Shown one piece after another: positions 17,839 through 26,550 of a DNA stretch of 64,000 bases. Numbering within the stretch: position 1 is the first letter of the stretch; each line of letters opens with the position of its first letter. Location: contig DASYHQ010000013.1 of NCBI GenBank assembly GCA_035998445.1, positions 62,001 through 126,000 on the forward strand, given 5' to 3'. The DNA comes from Tepidisphaeraceae bacterium. Its GTDB lineage: Bacteria; Planctomycetota; Phycisphaerae; Tepidisphaerales; Tepidisphaeraceae. The position numbers and the translations under genes were made by a program. Under the pieces are notes generated by a model that saw only the letters and a program-made list of their open reading frames with translations, was not told the origin of the DNA and searched no databases.

Positions 17839-17876
17839 TAACGGACGCGATGGTCAACGCTGTCGCGTCCGTTTTC
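17839..17876 (+). terminator. Rho-independent terminator
   Basis: A stem of 12 bp (17839-17850 with 17863-17874, core ACGGACGCGA) is followed by the tail of a TTTTCGT stretch, 19 bases after the PEP-CTERM stop codon. Confidence 0.8.
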
Positions 17877-17906
17877 GTATCCCGCCTGCCTGCTGGAGGA
17901 GTGACC

Positions 17907-18230
17907 ATGCGCCCAGGTTCTCGCACCCCATTTTCTTGGGTTCGCCGGCTGGTCGACCGCCGGGTTGCGGTCTGCGCGGCGGTGGCGTCCGCCGTGTCGG
18001 CGGCGTCGCTGGTACAGGCTCAGTCCACCAAATTCACGTTCACCCAGATGGACTTCTACGACGGCGCCCCGTTCCTGGGCACCGATGCGCTGGCCAGCGA
18101 CGGTGAGGTCCGCACGAGCTTCCGCGCCGTCGCCGTCCAGGCGGTGGCCGTGCCCGAGCCGTCGTCGCTCGGGTTGCTGTGTGTCACCGCTGGCGCGCTC
18201 TTGCGTCGCGGTCGCCGCGCGACGCGTTGA
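17907..18230 (+). CDS. Very short PEP-CTERM protein
   Basis: Only 107 aa long: a basic start, a hydrophobic signal segment (VCAAVASAVSAASLVQA), about 45 residues of mature sequence (STKFTFTQMDFYDGAPFLG) and a PEP-CTERM tail (VPEPSSLGLLCVTAGALL then RRGRR). CTGGAGGAGTGACC before the ATG is an excellent ribosome site, so it is probably expressed. It lacks room for a normal binding domain. It may be a cut-down remnant, or a small surface protein. It lies just upstream of the large beta-helix gene with 21 bases between, likely the same operon. Confidence 0.72.
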   Translation: MRPGSRTPFSWVRRLVDRRVAVCAAVASAVSAASLVQAQSTKFTFTQMDFYDGAPFLGTDALASDGEVRTSFRAVAVQAVAVPEPSSLGLLCVTAGALLRRGRRATR

Positions 18231-18251
18231 ACCCCTCGCAGAAGGACACCC

Positions 18252-21200
18252 ATGATGCGATCCCCACGCCGCCGTACGACCGCCGCCACCCCCGCTGGGC
18301 GTTTGATCGAGGAACTGGAGAACCGGCTACTGCTGACGACGTACTACGTCTCGACCGCTGGCGTGACGGGCAACGCCGGCACGTCGATCGACGCGCCGAT
18401 GCGCACGATCCAGGCCGCCGTAGACGCCGCGATGGCCGGCGACACGATCCTCGTACGCGGCGGCACCTACCGCGAGACCGTCACCACGCCGCGTTCGGGC
18501 ACGGCGCTGGCACGCATCACCATTCAGAACTACGAGAACGAGGTCGTGACCGTCAACGGCACGGACGTCATCACCGGCAGTTGGACCTCGATAGGCAACG
18601 AGGTCTACCGAGCGCCGATGGCGTGGAACTATCAGTTCGAGAACCACAGCACGGCTTACAACTCGAATCAGGTGTTCCACAACGGCCAGATGATTGAGCT
18701 GGCCCGCTGGCCCAACCAGACCAGCAGTGACGTCGTGATGCCGACGCTGGCGAACGCCGACAGCGTCACGATCGCCAATGGGCAGGTCACGTTTCACGAG
18801 GCCAGCTTCACCGACAACCCCGCCCGCTGGGTGGGCGCCAAGATCTGGGTCAACCTGGCCCGCAACGACATGGACGGTCAGGGCCAGACGGGCACGGTCG
18901 TCGCGGCGGCCAACGGCAGCATCACGGTCAGCGGCATCGACACGCGCGGCGGCAACCAGCCGTGGGGCGTGGGGACCGGGACCGAGTTCTACCTGTTCCA
19001 GCCGACGCTTGCCGCGCTGAACAACACCGGCGGCATCATGCAGGGGCTTGACCGCGGCGAGTGGTTCCTCGACACCGCTGCACAGCAGCTCTACGTGCGC
19101 ACGCCCACCGGCGCTGCCCCGGCGGCCGATTCGATCGAGGCGAAGCGCCGCACCTATGGCTTCAACCTGGACGGCGACAGTCACCTGAGCGTCAAGGGCA
19201 TCAACCTGTTCGGCACCTCGCTGACGACCGACAACCTCGCCGCCAACCGCAATGGCTCGCCCGGTGGCGTAGCGGCGGCCAGTAACATCCTGATTGACTC
19301 GATGAACGCGCGGTACGTGTCGCACCTCACCGATCAGACCGGCAACTACCAGATGCAGTGGCAGCAGAAGTCCGGCCTGATCCTCAGTGGAACCGCAATC
19401 ACGTTTCAGAACGGCGACGTCCGCTACAGCGCCGGGGCGGGCATGAGCGTGATCGGCCGCCAGCACAAGGTGCTGAACAACGTCTTCAAGGATCTGAACC
19501 TGAGCGCCAGCGAAGCAGGCATGGTCAACTTTGGAAAGACCTACGACGGTGGCGGCCCCATCATCAGCGAGGACCACGAGTTCGGTTACAACACGCTCTC
19601 GCACTCGCCGCAACAGGGCATCAACTTCCGGGCGCTCAAGAACAGCACCAACAGCCCGAACGACGTGCGGGCCCGCATCCACCACAACGTGATTCACGAC
19701 GTGATGCTCCGCAGCGCAGATTCGGCGGCGATCGACTCGTTCGGCGTGAACCACCAGTACGTGCGCATCGATCACAACGTCATCTACAACGTGACGGGCG
19801 GGCGTCGGTACGGGATCTACTTCGACTACTCCAGTGGCGGGATCGTCGACCACAACGTGGTCTACAACGTGACCCGCCCGGTCAACATCAACTGGAACAC
19901 GACCGGCGCGCAGAACATGCGGATCTTCAACAACGTCGGCATCTCCGATCTGCCACAGGGAGCGGGGCTGGACACCGGCAGCACCTCCAGTGAAGGCAGC
20001 ATCATCCGCAACAACATCTGGTCGAACGGCATCTGGGCCGGCGGATGGAATGGTGGGGTGGACACGCCACTGGCCGGCGCGACGGTCAGCCATAACCTGG
20101 TGGCCAGCAACTCGCTGTTCGTCGATTCGACGAACGCAAACATGGCACTGCGGAACTACCAGCTGAAGAGCACCGCGGGCGCCGCGATCGACCAAGGCAT
20201 CAGTGTGGCGCCATACGACGACGACCCGCTCGTCGGTCCGCCTGACATCGGCGCGTACGAGTACGGCGTTGCCCCCTGGGGCGCCGGTGCCGGGCAAGTG
20301 ACGGTCCCCTCGTCGTGGATCATCGGCGGTGTCGCCTACCGCGACGGGAATCGTAATGGCACGCGCGACGCGGGCGATCCACTGCTGGCCGGGCGCAGCG
20401 TCTACCTCGACCTCAACGGCAACGGCCTGCTTGACCCTGCCACCAACCGATCGTTCGCCTACACCGGCTCCGCGGTCGCGATCCGAGACAACAGCGTGTC
20501 GACGGCGACGATCACGGTGCCGGCCAACTCCGGTACCATCTCGAGCCTGCGCGTGACGCTCAACATTGCCCACACTTGGGACAGCGACCTGCGCGGGTTC
20601 CTGGTCGCGCCCGACGGCACCACCGTCGCCCTGATGGCCGCCAATGGGGGGAATGGCGACAACTTCAACAACACGGTCTTCGATGATGCGGCCGCCACGC
20701 CGATCGCCAATGGCGTCGCGCCGTTCACCGGTACCTTTCGCCCGACCGGCTCGCTGGGGACGCTCGACGGGAAGGTCGCAGCCGGCACGTGGACGCTGCG
20801 CATCGAGGACTCGGCCAGCGGCGACATCGGAACGATCAACGCGTTTTCGATCGCCTACGGCACGGCCGCCGAACCGGCGACGACGACTGCGGCCGACGGT
20901 TCGTACGCGTTCTACAACCTCGGCACCGGCTCGTACACGGTGCGCCAAGTTGTGCCGTCGGGGTGGTCAACCGTCACGCCGTCAAGCGGTGGTTACGTCG
21001 TGGCGATGACGGCTGGCACGTCGGTCCTCGACCGCGACTTCGGCAGCTATGAAAACAGCACGCCCACCGTCGCGACCGCGGCGGCGGTCGCGCCCAACCC
21101 ACCGACCGCCGCCGCGGCCGCGGCGTTGAGCGTGCTGGGCGCCGACGCCAACGGCGCGGGCAACCTGACCTACGCGTGGTCGGTCACCGCAAGGCCGACA

Positions 21201-21884
21201 GGCGCAAGCGACCCCGCGTTCGGCGCTAGCGGCACCAACGCCGCCCGGTCGACCAGCGTCACGTTCGCCGCCGCCGGCAGCTATACGCTGAGGGCGACGA
21301 TCACCAACGCCGCCGGCGCGTCGGTCACGTCAGACGTAACGGTGACCGTCAACGCCCCCACCCCGCCCGCGCCCACGGTACAGAGCCTGAGCGTCAACGA
21401 CGGCGTGGCCCAGCGCAGCATGGTGACGCGGATCACCTACGTCTTCAGCACCGCCGTCACCCCGGCCGCTGGCGCGTTCACGCTCACCCGCCGCGGCGAC
21501 GGCCAATCGGTGTCCCCCGTCGTCACGAACCCCGCCGGCGACGGACGAACCTACGTCCTGAGCTTCGGCGGCACGGGCATCGTCGGCGGCAGCCTCGCCG
21601 ACGGCGTCTACGACTTGGCGGTGGTCGCCGCCAAGATCACCGATGTCCACGGGCAGGCGCTGGCCGGCGGCGGGGGCAGCTTAGCGTTCCACCGGTTGTT
21701 CGGCGACCAGGACGGCGACCGCGACGTCGATACGGTCGACACCGCCCGGTTTAAACAGGCCTCGGGATCGCGCGTCGGTGACGCCGCGTACCGCTCCCAC
21801 TTCGACAGCGACGGCGACGGCGACATCGATACCGTCGACACCGCCCGCTTCAAGCAACGCATCGGCATCCGTTACACCTATTGA
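18252..21884 (+). CDS. Large secreted beta-helix protein with P-domain, PKD-like domain and dockerin-like C-terminus
   Basis: This 1210-aa protein starts with an LEPR-XLL-like segment (LIEELENRLLLTTYYVS), which in planctomycetes replaces a normal signal peptide. Residues about 35-670 form a right-handed parallel beta-helix (NAGTSIDAPMRTIQAAVDAA, many NNV/HNVI turns). Next come a proprotein-convertase-like P-domain (about 740-870, HTWDSDLRGFLVAPDGTTV), an SdrD/Cna-like piece, a PKD-like domain (about 935-1030) and a C-terminal pair of calcium-loop repeats, DQDGDRDVDTVD and DSDGDGDIDTVD, both followed by TARFKQ, as in type I dockerins. The helix region is a close paralogue of the protein at 40199. 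A polysaccharide lyase or hydrolase role is likely, but no catalytic residues can be assigned. Confidence 0.85.
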   Translation: MMRSPRRRTTAATPAGRLIEELENRLLLTTYYVSTAGVTGNAGTSIDAPMRTIQAAVDAAMAGDTILVRGGTYRETVTTPRSGTALARITIQNYENEVVTVNGTDVITGSWTSIGNEVYRAPMAWNYQFENHSTAYNSNQVFHNGQMIELARWPNQTSSDVVMPTLANADSVTIANGQVTFHEASFTDNPARWVGAKIWVNLARNDMDGQGQTGTVVAAANGSITVSGIDTRGGNQPWGVGTGTEFYLFQPTLAALNNTGGIMQGLDRGEWFLDTAAQQLYVRTPTGAAPAADSIEAKRRTYGFNLDGDSHLSVKGINLFGTSLTTDNLAANRNGSPGGVAAASNILIDSMNARYVSHLTDQTGNYQMQWQQKSGLILSGTAITFQNGDVRYSAGAGMSVIGRQHKVLNNVFKDLNLSASEAGMVNFGKTYDGGGPIISEDHEFGYNTLSHSPQQGINFRALKNSTNSPNDVRARIHHNVIHDVMLRSADSAAIDSFGVNHQYVRIDHNVIYNVTGGRRYGIYFDYSSGGIVDHNVVYNVTRPVNINWNTTGAQNMRIFNNVGISDLPQGAGLDTGSTSSEGSIIRNNIWSNGIWAGGWNGGVDTPLAGATVSHNLVASNSLFVDSTNANMALRNYQLKSTAGAAIDQGISVAPYDDDPLVGPPDIGAYEYGVAPWGAGAGQVTVPSSWIIGGVAYRDGNRNGTRDAGDPLLAGRSVYLDLNGNGLLDPATNRSFAYTGSAVAIRDNSVSTATITVPANSGTISSLRVTLNIAHTWDSDLRGFLVAPDGTTVALMAANGGNGDNFNNTVFDDAAATPIANGVAPFTGTFRPTGSLGTLDGKVAAGTWTLRIEDSASGDIGTINAFSIAYGTAAEPATTTAADGSYAFYNLGTGSYTVRQVVPSGWSTVTPSSGGYVVAMTAGTSVLDRDFGSYENSTPTVATAAAVAPNPPTAAAAAALSVLGADANGAGNLTYAWSVTARPTGASDPAFGASGTNAARSTSVTFAAAGSYTLRATITNAAGASVTSDVTVTVNAPTPPAPTVQSLSVNDGVAQRSMVTRITYVFSTAVTPAAGAFTLTRRGDGQSVSPVVTNPAGDGRTYVLSFGGTGIVGGSLADGVYDLAVVAAKITDVHGQALAGGGGSLAFHRLFGDQDGDRDVDTVDTARFKQASGSRVGDAAYRSHFDSDGDGDIDTVDTARFKQRIGIRYTY

Positions 21885-21910
21885 ACCGACGACCCCAAAG
21901 GACCAGAACT

Positions 21911-22507
21911 ATGAAGACCTTCCTCACCGCGTTCACTACGGCCTCGCTGGCCACCGCCGTTGCCGCGCAAGCGGGCCTGCTCTTCTCCGCCGGCGTGCCG
22001 GTCGCCGACGTGGACATCTCGGGCGGCCCGGTCACGATCACCGTGCCGCTCTACATCGAGCAGACGAGCCCGACGACCAGCATCTCCGGCGTGGGCCTCT
22101 ACTCGGTCGGCTCGGCCGTCACACGCACCGGCGGGTCGGCGACCCTCACCGGGGCCGCGCGCTTCGACGCGAACTTCGACGACGCGGGCTTCAGCTCCGT
22201 GAGCTTCACGCCCACCAGTGCGCTGCTGAAGGTGCAGCGCGACGAGGTCGGCGGCCTGAGCAATGCGTCGGGCAAACTGCAGTTCGGGACGCTCAGCCTC
22301 CTCCTGAGCAATGTGGGCACGTCCACCTTCACGCTCTCGGACAACGACCTCGACGCCGACGACACGCTCGACGGTAACATCGACCCGTTAGACGTTTTGA
22401 TCAGCAACTCGGCGTTCAGCGTCACCGCGGTCGTGCCGGAACCGGCGGTGCTTTCGTTCACGCTGCTTGCGGTACCCGCGCTACTACGGCGCCGCCGTGG
22501 ACAGTGA
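21911..22507 (+). CDS. PEP-CTERM protein with a cohesin-like beta-sandwich
   Basis: A 198-aa protein: signal peptide (cut near residue 20, VAAQA), a single beta-sandwich (VTITVPLYIEQTSPTTSISG, SGVGLYSVGSAV, FDANFDDAGFSS) and a PEP-CTERM tail (VVPEPAVLSFTLLAVPALL then RRRR). The strand pattern is reminiscent of cohesin domains in secreted planctomycete proteins; this is a fold impression, not a proven match. It follows the dockerin-like protein after 26 bases, clearly one operon. The ATG at 21911 (AAAGGA upstream) is chosen over 21881, which overlaps the previous stop. Confidence 0.8.
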   Translation: MKTFLTAFTTASLATAVAAQAGLLFSAGVPVADVDISGGPVTITVPLYIEQTSPTTSISGVGLYSVGSAVTRTGGSATLTGAARFDANFDDAGFSSVSFTPTSALLKVQRDEVGGLSNASGKLQFGTLSLLLSNVGTSTFTLSDNDLDADDTLDGNIDPLDVLISNSAFSVTAVVPEPAVLSFTLLAVPALLRRRRGQ

Positions 22508-22690
22508 GGCCCCCATGCACCGGCCATCGCCGCGCGCCTACCTTGACGCCGGTAATGAGCGTCACGAGGCTTGACTGTTGGCTTCTGCTTTACCTTAAAA
22601 TCGCCTTCAATCGGCTCCAGAACGACGTGACGTCCATCACGCCGCTCTGGCGCTGCGCTTGATCGCCTGACGTGCGGTCGGAATGACGAC

Positions 22691-24109
22691 ATGCCTACCA
22701 CGATTGAAATGAACAGCAAGTTGACGGCCGGGGCTCACCTCGAGTGGTGGTTAGAGGCACGGTTCGGCATGAGCCTTCACTGGGGGCTGTACTCCATTCC
22801 CGGCCGCGGTGAGTGGATCCGTTCCGGCGAGCGACTGTCGGTGGAACAGTACCAACCCTACTTCGACGCATTCGCGCCCGACCCCGGCTGCTGTCGGGAG
22901 TGGGCTCGCCTCGCGCGCGAGGCTGGGGCGAAGTACGTCGTACTGACGGCCAAGCACCACGACGGCTTCTGCTTGTGGGACAGCAAGCTGACGTCCTACA
23001 CCTCCATGAACACGCCAGCCGGCCGGGATCTTATTCGCGAGTACGTCGATGCGCTTCGAGCCGTGGGGCTGCGCGTCGGCTTGTACTACTCGTTGGTCGA
23101 CTGGCATCATCCGGACTACGGCCTCGTCTATGGCGACCGACAACACCCATTGCGGCACGATTCCCAGCAGCGCGAGCTGGACGCGAAGCGCGACTGGTCA
23201 CACTACGTTCGCTACCTGCACGGGCAGGTCGAAGAGCTGATGACCCACTACGGCACGATCGACGTGCTGTTCTTCGACTTCAGCTACTGGGACTTCGCCG
23301 GCGAGCAGTGGGGGGCAGGCGACCTGATGCGCACGGTGCGCCGGCTACAGCCCAACATTGTCGTGAACGATCGGCTGGGTGGTGAAGAGATCAAGGCCGC
23401 GACGCCGGCGGCATGGGTGGGGGATTTCGACCACGCCGAGCAGAACATCCCACGCGAGCCCGTCGTGGATGCCCGTGGCTGTAGGGTTCCGTGGGAGGCA
23501 TGGCTCACGCTGACCAACAGCTGGTGTCACAGCGAAGGTCCTTCCGACTACAAGTCGGCTGCGACCGTGGTGCGGTCGCTCGTGAACTCCGTGAGCAAGG
23601 GTGGGAATATGTGTCTGAACGTCGCGCCGGACGCGAAGGGACACTTGGCGAAGGAAACCGTGGCGATCCTGCAGCAGGTCGGCAAGTGGATGCGAAGCAA
23701 CGGCGAGAGCATCTACGGTTGCGGACCAACCGCGCTGTCGAAGCCGGACTGGGGACGGTTCACGCTGTCGAACGACGGGCGGCACCTTTATGCCCACCTG
23801 CTCGAACAACAGATTGGGCACGTTTCGCTGGCGGGGCTGCGTGGCTGGGTTGAACGGCCGCTCGTGCTGGCGACGGGGAAGCCGGCATTGCTGGGTAACT
23901 ATTGGAATCCCGGCGTGCAGACGTTCGACTCGCCCGATGACGTGTTCCTGAATACCGCTGCCCCCATGCAGGCCACTTGGCCGCTGCCGGACGAGACCGA
24001 CACGGTCATCCGTTTTGACGTGGTGCGCGATCCGGAGCGCCGTCAGCAGATCGTTCAGGAGATGCAGGCCGAATTCGACCGTGCAATGCGGCGCGTGCCG
24101 TTCGAATGA
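22691..24109 (+). CDS. GH29 alpha-L-fucosidase
   Basis: The 472-aa protein begins with the GH29 signature region: WWLEARFGMSLHWGLYSIPG, then YVVLTAKHHDGFCLWDS. The nucleophile is probably D196 in IDVLFFDFSYWD, at the place of the usual WFDG Asp. A C-terminal beta-sandwich follows the barrel. It releases terminal alpha-L-fucose from glycans. No signal peptide is visible, so it likely acts in the cytosol. It is convergent with the GH95-like gene at 24158, and the two together point to a fucose-containing substrate. In 22508-22690 upstream no gene is seen. Confidence 0.9.
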   Translation: MPTTIEMNSKLTAGAHLEWWLEARFGMSLHWGLYSIPGRGEWIRSGERLSVEQYQPYFDAFAPDPGCCREWARLAREAGAKYVVLTAKHHDGFCLWDSKLTSYTSMNTPAGRDLIREYVDALRAVGLRVGLYYSLVDWHHPDYGLVYGDRQHPLRHDSQQRELDAKRDWSHYVRYLHGQVEELMTHYGTIDVLFFDFSYWDFAGEQWGAGDLMRTVRRLQPNIVVNDRLGGEEIKAATPAAWVGDFDHAEQNIPREPVVDARGCRVPWEAWLTLTNSWCHSEGPSDYKSAATVVRSLVNSVSKGGNMCLNVAPDAKGHLAKETVAILQQVGKWMRSNGESIYGCGPTALSKPDWGRFTLSNDGRHLYAHLLEQQIGHVSLAGLRGWVERPLVLATGKPALLGNYWNPGVQTFDSPDDVFLNTAAPMQATWPLPDETDTVIRFDVVRDPERRQQIVQEMQAEFDRAMRRVPFE

Positions 24110-24151
24110 ACGGGACAACGAGCGGCTACGTCGTCGCTCGAACGGCACGCG
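24092..24151. terminator. Inverted repeat shared by two convergent fucosidase genes
   Basis: A perfect 14-bp inverted repeat (24092-24105 with 24138-24151, core GCGTGCCGTTCGA) overlaps the last codons of the GH29 gene and ends seven bases before the GH95-type stop. It lacks T runs. It could act as a bidirectional stop or RNA stabiliser. Confidence 0.4.
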
Positions 24152-24157
24152 GTTGGA

Positions 24158-26404
24158 TCATTGTGCGCAGTCGATCACGATCGTCTGTCCGGCGGAAGTC
24201 GGGATGCGCGCCACACTTTGCTCGCTGCGCAACGGCTCGTCGCCGATTCGGCACTGGCCGAGACCGGCCGTCGCCAACACTAATTCTTGGCCTTGGACGC
24301 TCCTGATCCGTACCTGCGTGATGGCAGCCTCGCGCACGGTGACGCCGCAGAGGAACGCGCCTTCGGTCAGCAAGCCGTCAAACTCCAGTTCGCGCCAGCC
24401 CTTCGGCAACCCGGCCGGCAGGAGGTGGATGACTGGCTCGCCGGTGGACCAGCGGCATTGAACCAGCAGTTCGCAGACGGCGGTCACCAACGACATCGCC
24501 GCTTCCATCTGCATGATCTCGTAGTTCGTCGACGGATCGCGGCGGAAATTGCGCTGCCCGAACCCACCATCGCTGAACGCGCTGGTGCCGGCGAAGTCGC
24601 CGTTGTGCAACGTGCCGTAACCCTCGTTGCAGAACGCGTACGCCCACCACTTCAGCCACAGGATCGCCGGGGTCGCCAGCCCCATTCGGGCATAAATAAT
24701 GCTCGCCCATGGCACGCACCATCCGGTCCACTCACCAGCGCCAATCCACGTCCAGTGACCGATCGTATTTGCAACCGCGCGGTTGTGACGCTCGTCGAAT
24801 GGGTCGATAGTGCAGAACGGCCACAGGCCCGCGAGGTGCGCGTGGTGTCGATGGCTCTTGGTCAGGTCGTGCCCGTCCCACAGCGTGATGCGGCGTTGGT
24901 CGGCCCGGTGCGGGTCAGGCATGCTGGCGTAAGGCGGCAACCGATCGAGGACCGCTTGCCACCGCGGATCCAGGTCGCGTCCGAGCACGCGCGCTGCACG
25001 TTGCAGCAGCTGTGCGGTCATGTGCGCCGCGGCCATCTGGAAGCTCGAGTCACGACCCCACTGGCCGGCCATCGTGTGGTCGCGGTGATATTCGGGACTG
25101 ACGCTGACCGGCAACGTCAGCGAGCCGTCCGGCTTCTGTTCAAACATCACCCAAAAGCCTTCGAACGCGCCCACCATCAGCGGCCAGGCGATATCGCGCA
25201 GCACCTTCTCGTCCATCGTATGGCGATAGTGCAGCCACGCCATCTGCGCAATCCACGCCGTGCAGGCGTGGTCGATCGTGCCTGCCCAGAACGTCCCGAT
25301 GACGTTGCAACGGTCGTCAACGGCGTGCGGCAGCAGCATCGCGCCATCGCGCTCAAAGAAGCGCTCGCCATATTCGCGCAGTTTGGGAAACCACGATGTC
25401 ACCATCGACCAGAGTGGCCCCATGTGCTCGGGTCGGTTGCTCGGCAGGCACGCGCTGTACACGAGCTGCACATTGATGTTGAAGTGGTAGTCGTTGCTCC
25501 ACGGCGGGATCTGGTAATCCTCCATGAAGCAACCCTGCAGCGTCGCCGCCTCTGCGTGGGGCGGATTCAGACCAGCCTGTTTGTACAGCCCGAGGTCGAG
25601 GTAGCGCTGCAGTTCCACATCGGGAATCTGGATCTGCGGCACGGCCTTCCAATAACTTGACCACCACGCCTCGGCGTCGCGTCGCACGGCGGCGACGTCC
25701 GCTTCCTGCACGCGGGCCTGAACGATCGCCCGCGCATCGGCGCCGAGCGCGCTGCCCAGCAGTAACGACCCCTTCGTTCGCTTCCAAGCGACAGCCAGCG
25801 GTTCATCGTCCGGCAGGCATTGGATGAACCCGCCACTGTACTTCTCGTTCCATTTTTCAGGACGTGGCATGCCTCGATCCTCCAGCCGTTCTCGGGTGGT
25901 TTCGAAGGCTGGAGTGAGGGTGACGACCGCTCCATCGAGCAGCCCGGCCGTGTCGGACTTGAGCCACGCGATTTCGTCGGTCGGGTGCAGGCCGATGCGA
26001 AGGCGCTGAGTCTCATGCCCGCTTCGCAGTTCGAGCGATACCTCGGCCGTCGTCACGTCAAGGGACGCGCGCAGGGGTTTGAAGCCATTTGCAAACGTGA
26101 TCTCCAGTCGGCCACCGCCGTACTGGCATGGGCGGTCGGGCGACGCTTTTGGCTGATCACGACCGAACAGGCGATCGAGCCCTGCGGCGTCGTCCGTCTG
26201 CAGCAGCGACTTCACCTCTGCGAACGTCGCGCGGTCCAGTACCGGATTGGCTCCGCGATGGTCCCAGAACCCCGCGCGGGCGATCGTGATGCAGAGCGTG
26301 TCGGTCCCCCAGATCAGGAGACCCATTGTGCCGTTGCCAAGCGGAACTCCCGCATGTTGCTTCTGGATCGGGTAGTACCACTCGACTGATGATCGTGATT
26401 GCAT
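24158..26404 (-). CDS. GH95-type alpha-L-fucosidase-like (alpha/alpha)6 hydrolase
   Basis: A 748-aa protein with the GH95 plan: N-terminal beta-sandwich (EWYYPIQKQHAGVPLGNGTM), helical linker, (alpha/alpha)6 barrel (FMEDYQIPPWSNDYHFNINV, HAVDDRCNV) and C-terminal beta domain. SHRHHAHLAGLWPF corresponds to the HRH-LxGL(Y/W)P motif of the family. GH95 enzymes act on alpha-1,2-fucosyl or galactosyl links by inversion. It has no signal peptide, so it is probably cytosolic like the convergent GH29. AGGTGTAGG lies upstream of the ATG. A related uncharacterised GH family remains possible because the catalytic residues were not aligned. Confidence 0.8.
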   Translation of the reverse strand: MQSRSSVEWYYPIQKQHAGVPLGNGTMGLLIWGTDTLCITIARAGFWDHRGANPVLDRATFAEVKSLLQTDDAAGLDRLFGRDQPKASPDRPCQYGGGRLEITFANGFKPLRASLDVTTAEVSLELRSGHETQRLRIGLHPTDEIAWLKSDTAGLLDGAVVTLTPAFETTRERLEDRGMPRPEKWNEKYSGGFIQCLPDDEPLAVAWKRTKGSLLLGSALGADARAIVQARVQEADVAAVRRDAEAWWSSYWKAVPQIQIPDVELQRYLDLGLYKQAGLNPPHAEAATLQGCFMEDYQIPPWSNDYHFNINVQLVYSACLPSNRPEHMGPLWSMVTSWFPKLREYGERFFERDGAMLLPHAVDDRCNVIGTFWAGTIDHACTAWIAQMAWLHYRHTMDEKVLRDIAWPLMVGAFEGFWVMFEQKPDGSLTLPVSVSPEYHRDHTMAGQWGRDSSFQMAAAHMTAQLLQRAARVLGRDLDPRWQAVLDRLPPYASMPDPHRADQRRITLWDGHDLTKSHRHHAHLAGLWPFCTIDPFDERHNRAVANTIGHWTWIGAGEWTGWCVPWASIIYARMGLATPAILWLKWWAYAFCNEGYGTLHNGDFAGTSAFSDGGFGQRNFRRDPSTNYEIMQMEAAMSLVTAVCELLVQCRWSTGEPVIHLLPAGLPKGWRELEFDGLLTEGAFLCGVTVREAAITQVRIRSVQGQELVLATAGLGQCRIGDEPLRSEQSVARIPTSAGQTIVIDCAQ

Positions 26405-26461
26405 TGTGCCTACACCTGGAAATGTTCGATGAAGTATGAGCGGTTAATCAGGAAAGAGAAT

Positions 26462-26509
26462 CCCTAAAAGACCGAGGCTTGTCCACCATGGTGGGGGCAA
26501 GCCTCGGTC
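26462..26509 (-). terminator. Rho-independent terminator of the giant GH2-like gene
   Basis: A 12-bp stem (26470-26481 with 26498-26509, core GACCGAGGCTTG) with an inner palindrome CCACCATGGTGG. On the minus strand it is followed by TTTTAGGG. It lies 42 bases beyond the stop of the gene at 26551. Confidence 0.75.
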
Positions 26510-26550
26510 AAAGGGCCAGCATGCGTTTAGAACAGGCCGCGCAGCCCCGG

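Noticed and set aside
18327-20948. An 873-codon minus-strand frame opposite the large beta-helix gene
   Set aside because: It is the antisense shadow of a high-GC gene; the + strand has clear domains.
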